Of a stretch of 64,000 nucleotides of DNA, positions 39,834 to 46,466 are shown one piece after another. The stretch's first letter is position 1. Every line of letters begins with the position of its first letter. This stretch comes from Actinomycetales bacterium (GTDB lineage Bacteria > Actinomycetota > Actinomycetes > Actinomycetales > Dermatophilaceae), in the NCBI GenBank assembly GCA_016711095.1, contig JADJTP010000003.1:310001-374000 (forward strand). Reading direction: 5' to 3'. A model generated the notes under the pieces. It had not been told where the DNA came from. It saw nothing but the letters and a program-made list of their open reading frames with translations, and made no database searches. The position numbers were made by a program, and so were the translations under genes.

Positions 39834-40946
39834 TCAGGCGCCGGCGGTGACAACGGCCCGGACCGCGGCGACGATCCGCTCCAGTTCCTCATCGGTCAGG
39901 GCGGGATGGACCGGCAGCGAGATGACCTCGGCCGCGGCGCGTTCGGTCTCTGGCAGGTGCAGCCCGGGCGCGAAGGGCGCGAGCGAGGCCAGCCGGTGGC
40001 TGGGGATCGGGTAATAGACCCCGGTGCCGACACCGTGCTCGTCGCGCAGAGCCGCAGCGAGCCGGTCGCGTTCGGACGCGTCGACCCGGATCGTGTATTG
40101 GTGCCAGACGTGCGTCGCGCCGTCGGCCACGGTCGGCAGCGCCACCTCGGCCATCCCGGCAAGCCCAGCGCTCAGGTAGGCGGCGTTGCGCTGACGTGTC
40201 TGGGTCCATCCCGCGAGCCGGGCGAGCTGCACCCGGCCGATCGCCGCATGGATGTCGGTCATCCGGGCGTTGAATCCGACGACCTCGTTGGCGTACTGGC
40301 GCTCCATCCCCTGGTTGCGCAGCAGTCTGACGCCCCGGGCGAGATCGCCGTCGGCACAGGCGACCATGCCGCCTTCGCCCGAGGTCATGTTCTTCGTCGG
40401 ATAGAGGCTGAACATCGCGAACTCGCCGAAGGTGCCCACCGGACGGCCCAGCCAACTGGCCCCGTGTGCCTGGGCCGCATCCTCGAAGAACTGCAGCCCA
40501 TGGGCCGCGGCCAGTGCGCCCAGGCCGTCGACGTCGGCCGGGTGGCCGTAGAGGTGCACCGGCATGATGGCGGCCGTGCGGTCGGTGAGCTGGGCACGGA
40601 CGCTGTCGAGGTCGAGGCAGAAATGGGTGGGCTCGATGTCTGCGAAGACCGGGGTCGCCCCGGTGAGGGCGACGGCGTTGGCCGTGGCGGCAAACGTGAA
40701 CGACGGCACGATGACCTCGTCGCCGGGACCGATCCCGGCCGCGAGCAGCCCGAGGTGCAGGCCCGAGGTGCCCGAGTTCACTGCCACGCAGGCACGCCCG
40801 GGGGTGAGCTCGGCGGCGAATTCGACTTCGAAGGCCGCGACCTGGGGGCCTTGAGCGATCATGCCCGAGCGCAGTACTTCGTCAACGGCGCGTCGTTCGG
40901 CCTCCCCGACGAGAGGTTTGGCGGGGGGGATGAAGGGCAGCACCAT
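39834..40946 (-). CDS. DegT/DnrJ/EryC1/StrS aminotransferase B (WbpE-like)
   Basis: PLP-dependent aminotransferase of 370 residues. VGEAERRAVDEVLRSGMIAQGPQV, AVNSGTSGLHLGLLAAGIGPGDEVIVPSFTFAATANAV, FFEDAAQAHGA and the Schiff-base lysine in FSLYPTKNMTSGEGG are all present. The SLYPTKNM form is that of the WbpE/WlbC class acting on 3-keto sugar nucleotides. It starts 42 bases downstream of DUF6350 without an obvious -10 box, so it may be read through from there. Confidence 0.88.
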   Translation of the reverse strand: MVLPFIPPAKPLVGEAERRAVDEVLRSGMIAQGPQVAAFEVEFAAELTPGRACVAVNSGTSGLHLGLLAAGIGPGDEVIVPSFTFAATANAVALTGATPVFADIEPTHFCLDLDSVRAQLTDRTAAIMPVHLYGHPADVDGLGALAAAHGLQFFEDAAQAHGASWLGRPVGTFGEFAMFSLYPTKNMTSGEGGMVACADGDLARGVRLLRNQGMERQYANEVVGFNARMTDIHAAIGRVQLARLAGWTQTRQRNAAYLSAGLAGMAEVALPTVADGATHVWHQYTIRVDASERDRLAAALRDEHGVGTGVYYPIPSHRLASLAPFAPGLHLPETERAAAEVISLPVHPALTDEELERIVAAVRAVVTAGA

Positions 40947-40988
40947 CGACGGACATCTTCTTTTCGCAGGGGATTTGACGCCGAAACG

Positions 40989-42188
40989 CTAGCGCACCCA
41001 GCGCTGGCGGACCGCATCGACAAGCAGCCAGGCGCCGACGCCGACCGACAGCTCGGCCAGCACAGCGGCAGCCACGGCAACCGGGTCCGACCCGACGTGG
41101 GCAAGGCGTGAACCACCGGCCGAGCCCGAGCCGAGCCAGGTCAGCGCCCCGACCGCCACGCTCACCGCCGTCACCGCGGTGGCTGCGGTGAGGACCTTGT
41201 CCTGCCAGCGGGCCAGTCGCGCCCATTGTCGGCCGACCTGCCGACCGACGACGACACCCACCGCGACCGGCAGCAGCACAGCCAGCCACAGCCATGACGA
41301 ATACTGTCCCTCGGGCGGCACCAACCCGAGGATCGGGACCATCGGAACTAAGCCGGGCGAGGATCCCGTCAGGCTCACCGTCGAACCCACCGCCACCTCG
41401 AAGCCGGGGCCGGCCACCACGGCCAGCGCCCACAGCAGCAGATTGGGCACGAACAGCAGCTGGCCTAGCACCAGCACCAGGGCGCCAGCTCCACCGACGC
41501 CGACCGCGTCGTGGACCGAGCTCACCGTCGGCCAACGCACGCCGAACGCGCCGATGACGAGCAGGGCCGCCAGACCGAGCAGCAGGCCCAGGCCCCAGCC
41601 CGCCGGGCGCCACGCCCGGACGGCCCAGGTGGGCAGCCGATCGGCGATCGCGCCGGTTTCACGGTGCACCGCCACGAGTTGCCCCACCACGGGCGCCGAG
41701 AGAGCACAGAGCAATCCAGCCAAGGTAGGCCGGGCGGGGCCGGACAGGCTGATTGCGGCAGCGGCGGCCAGCACCGCGGCATACCCGCCGAGGAAGCGCG
41801 GCAACAGCCGTCGCAGGGCGTCGTCGTGGCGAACCAGGACGTGCGAGAGCAGGTATGCCGCCGCCGCAGCGGCCCCCAGCCAAACCCCCAGCGGCACGAT
41901 CGAGAAGCTGACGGACTCGACGTGCACGGCCGCGCCGTGACCGAGCAGCCAGGCAGCGCTGGACACGCCGATGACCTGCTGCCATCCGACGTCGCTGGCC
42001 GGGCTGAGAGCCCAAGCCATCACGCCGAGCACGAGGACCGCCAGCCAGCTCACGCCTGCAGCGAGGGCTCCGCTGGCCCAGACCGTGCGCAGGTCACTGG
42101 ATCCGGGCGCGTCCAGCTTCCCGCGATCGGCGGTCAGGGCGTCGCGGGTGGTGCGGACGGTGTCACGGACTCGGTAGAGGAGGCTCAT
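40989..42188 (-). CDS. DUF6350 family membrane protein (PerM-like)
   Basis: Polytopic membrane protein of 399 residues with about nine hydrophobic helices, starting MSLLYRVRDTVRTTRDALTADRG. Landmarks are VSFSIVPLGVWLGAAAAAAYL and GPGFEVAVGSTVSLTGSSPGLVPMVPILG, typical of the actinobacterial family found between sucD and purN. The mycobacterial relative (PerM) supports cell division under stress. ATG 42188 follows sucD by about 100 bases. Here it no longer neighbours purN. Confidence 0.85.
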   Translation of the reverse strand: MSLLYRVRDTVRTTRDALTADRGKLDAPGSSDLRTVWASGALAAGVSWLAVLVLGVMAWALSPASDVGWQQVIGVSSAAWLLGHGAAVHVESVSFSIVPLGVWLGAAAAAAYLLSHVLVRHDDALRRLLPRFLGGYAAVLAAAAAISLSGPARPTLAGLLCALSAPVVGQLVAVHRETGAIADRLPTWAVRAWRPAGWGLGLLLGLAALLVIGAFGVRWPTVSSVHDAVGVGGAGALVLVLGQLLFVPNLLLWALAVVAGPGFEVAVGSTVSLTGSSPGLVPMVPILGLVPPEGQYSSWLWLAVLLPVAVGVVVGRQVGRQWARLARWQDKVLTAATAVTAVSVAVGALTWLGSGSAGGSRLAHVGSDPVAVAAAVLAELSVGVGAWLLVDAVRQRWVR

Positions 42189-42226
42189 CAGGGCTCTATC
42201 GTCGCCCGTGGGCTCCTGGGAATGAC

Positions 42227-42260
42227 GCAGGGCGCGCCGGGGTGTCCTCCGACGCCCTGC
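42227..42260 (-). terminator. Hairpin between sucD and DUF6350
   Basis: GCAGGGCG (42227-42234) pairs with CGCCCTGC (42253-42260) around an 18-base loop, 30 bases after the sucD stop on the minus strand. It could attenuate readthrough into DUF6350. Confidence 0.45.
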
Positions 42261-42290
42261 GGCGCCACGTTGTACTGCCCGATGGACGAC

Positions 42291-43184
42291 TCAGCGCTGG
42301 AGACCCTGCATGATCTCGCGCGTGAGCTGGGCCGCCTCGGACGGGGTCTTGCCGACCTTGACCCCGGCTGCTTCGAGGGCTTCCTGTTTGGCCAGGGCCG
42401 TCCCGCTCGAGCCGGTGACAATCGCACCGGCGTGCCCCATGGTCTTGCCTTCGGGCGCGGTGAATCCCGCGACATAGCCGACGACCGGCTTGGTCACATG
42501 GTCCTTGATGTATGCCGCAGCCCGCTCCTCCGCGTCTCCCCCGATCTCGCCGATCATGACGATCACATCGGTGTCGGGGTCGTCCTGGAACGCCTTCAGG
42601 CAGTCGATATGAGTCGTACCGATGATCGGGTCGCCACCAATGCCGACACCGGTCGAAAAGCCGAAGTCCCGTAGCTCGAACATCATCTGGTAGGTGAGCG
42701 TGCCCGACTTGGAGACCAGCCCGATGCGGCCAGGGCCGGAGATGTCGGCCGGGATGATGCCGGCATTGGACTGCCCGGGGCTGATGAGGCCGGGGCAGTT
42801 GGGGCCGATGAGCCGAGTCGTGCCCGCCGTCTGGGCATATTCGAAGAACTCGGCGGTGTCCTTGACTGCGACGCCCTCGGTGATGACCACCGCGAGCGGG
42901 ATCGCAGCGTCGACTGCTTCGACGACCGCAGCCTTGGTGAAGGGTGCCGGCACGAAGATGACCGACACGTCAGCGCCGGTCGCCTCGATGGCCTCGGCGA
43001 CCGAGCCGAAGACGGGCACCCGGACATCGCCGGGGAAGTCGACGACCGTGCCTGCCTTGCGGGGATTGACGCCGCCGACGATCTGCGTGCCGGAGGCCAA
43101 CATTCGGGTCGTGTGTTTTATCCCCTCTGAGCCGGTCATGCCCTGGACGATGACCTTGGAGTCACGAGTGAGAAAGATCGCCAT
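42291..43184 (-). CDS. sucD: Succinate--CoA ligase alpha subunit
   Basis: TCA-cycle enzyme subunit of 297 residues carrying the phosphohistidine. The CoA-binding fold is KVIVQGMTGSEGIKHT, then FVPAPFTKAAVVEA, GPNCPGLISPGQSNAGI, GLVSKSGTLTYQM and TGVGIGGDPIIGT. The active-site His is in GKTMGHAGAIVTGSSG. It starts 35 bases after sucC. Confidence 0.96.
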   Translation of the reverse strand: MAIFLTRDSKVIVQGMTGSEGIKHTTRMLASGTQIVGGVNPRKAGTVVDFPGDVRVPVFGSVAEAIEATGADVSVIFVPAPFTKAAVVEAVDAAIPLAVVITEGVAVKDTAEFFEYAQTAGTTRLIGPNCPGLISPGQSNAGIIPADISGPGRIGLVSKSGTLTYQMMFELRDFGFSTGVGIGGDPIIGTTHIDCLKAFQDDPDTDVIVMIGEIGGDAEERAAAYIKDHVTKPVVGYVAGFTAPEGKTMGHAGAIVTGSSGTALAKQEALEAAGVKVGKTPSEAAQLTREIMQGLQR

Positions 43185-43219
43185 GTTCGAGTTGTCCTTG
43201 TCCCTTGTGCTCGTCGGTG

Positions 43220-44422
43220 TCAGTCGGCCAGCGCAGCGAGCTCGGCGACGCGCCGGGCGGCGCCGTCCATGGTGTCGACCCGCTCGAGCAGCGGCAGACC
43301 GGCACCGTCGAGGATCGAGCGCCCCAGCTCGGCGTTGTTCCCGTCAAGGCGCACGACTAGCGGCTTGGGTGACTTGCCGTGCTTGGCGAGGATGTCATAG
43401 GCCGCGACGATGCCGTCGGCCACCGCGTCGCAGGAGGTGATGCCGCCGAAGACGTTGACGAACACAGCCTTGACCTGGGCGTCTTCAAAGATGACGTCGA
43501 GCCCGTCGGCCATGACCTCCGCGTTGGCGCCGCCGCCGATGTCCAGGAAGTTGGCCGGGCGTGGATGTGAGCCATCGGCAGCGGTGAACTCCTCGCCGGC
43601 ATAGGCGACAACGTCGAGCGTCGACATCACCAGACCCGCGCCGTTGCCGATAATGCCGATGTTGCCGTCGAGCTTGACGTAGTTGAGGTCCTTCTCGAGG
43701 GCGAGCATCTCGAGCGGATCGGTCGCCGAGTGATCCTGAAGGGCCTCGTGGTCGGGGTGACGGAAGGCCGCGTTGTTGTCCAGCGAGACCTTGCCGTCGA
43801 GGGCGACGATCTGTCCGTCCTCGGTCTTGACCAGCGGGTTGACCTCCACGAGGGTGGCGTCCTCGGCGGCATACACCTCGCCGAGTCGCATGAGCACCTG
43901 CACGAGAGCGTCCTTGTCGGCCTCGTCGAAACCTGCTGCGTCGATGATCTCGCGCGCCTTGGCGGCGTCAAGACCGGCGATTGGGTCGACGGCGATCCGG
44001 GCGAGCTTCTCGGGGTGTTCGACGGCGAGAGTCTCGATGTCCATGCCCCCCTCGCGGCTGCACATCGCGAGGTAAGACCGGTTGGACCGATCGAGCAACA
44101 AGGAGAAGTAGTACTCCTCGGCGATCTTGGCGCCCTCGGCGATCATCACCTGCTTGACGGTGAGGCCTTTGATGTCCATGCCGAGGATGGCTTCGGCGTG
44201 AGCGGCCGCCTCGTCGGGCGTCCTGGCGAGCTTGACCCCACCGGCCTTGCCGCGGCCGCCGGCCTTCACCTGTGCCTTGACAACGACGACTCCGCCGCTG
44301 TTGGCGCCGACCCGCTCGGCGGCGGCACGGGCAAGTTCGGGGGTGTCGGCCACCTCTCCGGCCAGCACGGGCACACCGTGGGCCTCAAACATGTCACGTG
44401 CCTGGTATTCGTACAGATCCAC
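43220..44422 (-). CDS. sucC: Succinate--CoA ligase beta subunit
   Basis: ATP-grasp subunit of succinyl-CoA synthetase, 400 residues. MDLYEYQARDMFEAHGVPV, VVKAQVKAGGRGKAGGVKLA (nucleotide site), EEYYFSLLLDRSNRSYL, LVEVNPLVKTEDG and NFLDIGGGANAE match the family. It works with SucD to make ATP or GTP from succinyl-CoA. GTG 44422 has GAGGA about 9 bases upstream. A TAGAGT box (44505 down to 44500) gives a leader near 75 bases. Confidence 0.96.
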   Translation of the reverse strand: MDLYEYQARDMFEAHGVPVLAGEVADTPELARAAAERVGANSGGVVVVKAQVKAGGRGKAGGVKLARTPDEAAAHAEAILGMDIKGLTVKQVMIAEGAKIAEEYYFSLLLDRSNRSYLAMCSREGGMDIETLAVEHPEKLARIAVDPIAGLDAAKAREIIDAAGFDEADKDALVQVLMRLGEVYAAEDATLVEVNPLVKTEDGQIVALDGKVSLDNNAAFRHPDHEALQDHSATDPLEMLALEKDLNYVKLDGNIGIIGNGAGLVMSTLDVVAYAGEEFTAADGSHPRPANFLDIGGGANAEVMADGLDVIFEDAQVKAVFVNVFGGITSCDAVADGIVAAYDILAKHGKSPKPLVVRLDGNNAELGRSILDGAGLPLLERVDTMDGAARRVAELAALAD

Positions 44423-44927
44423 GGGCGTCCGTCCTCGTCATCGAAGGGGGTGACCGACTCGATACCCGAAGGTCGAGTGCACCTCGGGCAACGTTTTGGA
44501 CTCTAGTGCACCCCTGCCGGGCCATCCGCGGGCGGGCCCTCCCCCATGACGAATCTCACGGTGCCGCGTGGTGCAGCATGCGGGAGCTCTGGGCGACTCC
44601 CTGCGGACATGGGTGTGGGGCCACGGCCGAAACCATGGCCCCACGCCAAGCGTCGTGAGCGGGGGCGCTGAGCTAGTCAGCGAGCACCGTTGCCGGTACG
44701 AGGGCCTCACCCGGGATGCGGGAGTGCCGGGGGCCCATCCCACCCGATCTCGACTCGACGGGTCGGCGCCTGGGGGGAGGGGAGTCGACGACGTCTTGTG
44801 ACCAATGATGAGCCCCCGTCCGAGCGCCCGGCACCCAAAGCCCCGTTTCCTTACCAAGATTTGAATCTCGTTACCAAGGCTTTAAGTTCGCGTCGGGGCA
44901 GCCCCGTCCGCGGTGTGCCGGCACTGC
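44423..44927. other. 505-bp intergenic region upstream of sucC with hairpins and an AT-rich stretch
   Basis: I see no convincing gene here. It holds a minus-strand -10 box TAGAGT (44500-44505) for sucCD. A hairpin has a 9-bp stem (44615-44623 with 44636-44644) and a 12-base loop. An unusually AT-rich patch at about 44860-44888 contains TTACCAAG twice (44861 and 44880 region). A short GC stem CGGGGC-A-GCCCCG at 44894-44906 follows the B12-protein stop on the minus strand and may end that transcript. A structured leader or small RNA is possible but unproven. Confidence 0.4.
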
Positions 44928-45329
44928 TCAGTGCGGCTGAACGTTGCCCCGGACCCAGGCCACGATCTCGTGGGTGGCCGCACCCGGGGTAAACACCTTC
45001 GCGACGCCCAACGCTTCCAACTGCGGGATGTCGCCGTCGGGCACGATCCCCCCGCCGAAGACGACGATGTCAGCGGCATCGCGACCCTTGAGTAGCTCGA
45101 TGACCCGTGCGAACAACGTCATGTGGGCGCCGGACAGGATCGAGAGGCCGACTGCGTCGGCGTCTTCCTGGATGGCGGCCTCCACGATCTGTTCCGGCGT
45201 CTGGTGCAGGCCGGTGTAGACCACTTCCATGCCCGCGTCGCGCAATGCCCTCGCGACCACCTTGGCACCCCGGTCATGGCCGTCTAGGCCGGGTTTGGCG
45301 ACGACGACCCGCAGCGGCGACTCACTCAT
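44928..45329 (-). CDS. Stand-alone cobalamin-binding protein (methylmalonyl-CoA mutase C-terminal type)
   Basis: B12-binding Rossmann-like domain of 133 residues. The DxHxxG motif with the cobalt-ligating histidine reads GLDGHDRGAKVVARAL; LSILSGAHMTLF and VVFGGGIVPDGDIP contact the nucleotide tail. It equals the C-terminal domain of methylmalonyl-CoA mutase without the barrel, as in two-subunit mutases; no barrel gene is in the window. ATG 45329 lies 6 bases from TAGAGT, so it is leaderless. Confidence 0.88.
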   Translation of the reverse strand: MSESPLRVVVAKPGLDGHDRGAKVVARALRDAGMEVVYTGLHQTPEQIVEAAIQEDADAVGLSILSGAHMTLFARVIELLKGRDAADIVVFGGGIVPDGDIPQLEALGVAKVFTPGAATHEIVAWVRGNVQPH

Positions 45330-45335
45330 GACCGC

Positions 45336-45341
45336 ACTCTA
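45336..45341 (-). promoter_or_regulatory. -10 box of leaderless B12-protein promoter
   Basis: TAGAGT on the minus strand, 6 bases before ATG 45329. Confidence 0.45.
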
Positions 45342-45502
45342 TCCAACAGGCCCCTAACCGCCCACAGCCCGTGGCGCACACCACCCGACCGATCCGTCGC
45401 AAAATATGACCCCCATCACACCCACGGAGCCCGTCACGCCCGGGAAGCGCCGGTCGGGCACCACCCTGTGGACAGTGGTTTGAGATAACGAATAGATCAC
45501 GC

Positions 45503-45508
45503 TAGCGT
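45503..45508 (+). promoter_or_regulatory. -10 box upstream of the M23 peptidase gene
   Basis: TAGCGT about 40 bases before GTG 45548, with the ribosome site GGGAGAG at 45532-45538. The rest of the 218-base divergent region shows no recognisable riboswitch. Confidence 0.4.
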
Positions 45509-45547
45509 CACGGCGTTCCACCATCAACGGCGGGAGAGTTCCACAGC

Positions 45548-46390
45548 GTGTCAGATTCCAGGTACCACGGCCGTCATCGGTCGCGTCGGCGCACTGGCCT
45601 CACCCCGCGCATCATCGGGGCGGGCTTGGTGCTTCCGACGACCGCGACATTGGCAGTCGTGTCGGCCACCGCCGGACAGGCACCGGCCACCGACACGGTC
45701 TTGGCCAGCGCCACCTTCGCCGACGACACCGCCGCCGCACAGGCCGAGCTCGCCGTCCGCAAGACGGCCGATGCAACCACCCTGGCCCGGGGAATCACCG
45801 ACCGCGCCGCCCGCGACAGCGAGCGGGTGCGCCGCGACGTCGTCGCCGCCGAGAACGAGAAGCGCGCCGCCGCCGAAGCCGCCCTGGCCCAGGGCACCGA
45901 TCCCGTCCAGGTCTCGCTCACCGCCAAGGCCGCCACGGCCAACGTCCCGGGTAGGGCCTCTTCAGCGACCGCCCCAGCCATGGCGGTCGGGAGCAAGGCG
46001 TGGGTCAACCCGGTTCCCCGCGGCGCCTATTCGCTCACGTCGCCCTTCGGCCCTCGTTGGGGGCGACTGCACGCCGGACAGGACTTCGGCTGTCCCACCG
46101 GAACACCGGTCTCGTCGATCTCAAGCGGCACCGTGATCTTCGCCGGTTGGCAGAGCGGTTACGGCAACAAGGTTGAAATCAGGCACTGGGACGGCACGGT
46201 CTCCTACTACGCCCACAACAGCCGACTCAAGGTCACCAAGGGCGCATCGGTCGCGCCTGGGCAGCTCATTGCCCTCAGCGGCAACACCGGGCACTCCACC
46301 GGCCCGCACCTGCACCTGGAGATCCACCCCGGTGGTGGCGGTCCTGTTGCCCCCGCACGGTGGCTCGCCGCCCGCGGGGTCAGAATCTGA
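45548..46390 (+). CDS. M23-family metalloendopeptidase
   Basis: Secreted or membrane-anchored peptidoglycan peptidase of 280 residues. After a basic start (RYHGRHRSRRR) comes one hydrophobic signal segment around residues 20-45, then a charged Ala-rich coiled region. The LytM domain carries the zinc ligands in LHAGQDFGCPTGTPV and HLHLEIHPGG. Landmarks such as TSPFGPRWG and GYGNKVEIRHWDGTVSYYAH are canonical. It cleaves peptide crosslinks during wall growth or division. Its stop lies inside a 22-base tandem duplication. Confidence 0.9.
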   Translation: MSDSRYHGRHRSRRRTGLTPRIIGAGLVLPTTATLAVVSATAGQAPATDTVLASATFADDTAAAQAELAVRKTADATTLARGITDRAARDSERVRRDVVAAENEKRAAAEAALAQGTDPVQVSLTAKAATANVPGRASSATAPAMAVGSKAWVNPVPRGAYSLTSPFGPRWGRLHAGQDFGCPTGTPVSSISSGTVIFAGWQSGYGNKVEIRHWDGTVSYYAHNSRLKVTKGASVAPGQLIALSGNTGHSTGPHLHLEIHPGGGGPVAPARWLAARGVRI

Positions 46391-46429
46391 CGATCGAACC
46401 CATCGGTTCTGACGATCGAGCCCATCGGT
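46386..46429. repeat. Tandem 22-bp duplication across the M23 peptidase stop codon
   Basis: Two units, 46386-46407 and 46408-46429, differ at one base. The first contains the TGA stop of the peptidase gene. Within it GAACC-CATC-GGTTC forms a small hairpin. The gap to convergent pcrA is otherwise featureless. Confidence 0.85.
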
Positions 46430-46466
46430 CGGGAGCCGGTCGGCTGTGCGCGCGATCCCGGAGACC

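Noticed and set aside
40989..42188. Plus-strand frames opposite DUF6350 and sucCD
   Set aside because: They overlap well supported genes, give Arg/Pro/Ser-rich translations, and have no ribosome site.
45330..45547. Cyclic-di-AMP (ydaO) riboswitch before the M23 peptidase
   Set aside because: Cell-wall hydrolase genes in actinobacteria can carry it, but I cannot find its conserved segments here.
46397..46413. SOS box between the M23 peptidase and pcrA genes
   Set aside because: The GAAC and GTTC halves are 6 bases apart rather than 4, and the site lies at the 3' ends of both genes, so it is better explained by the tandem duplication.
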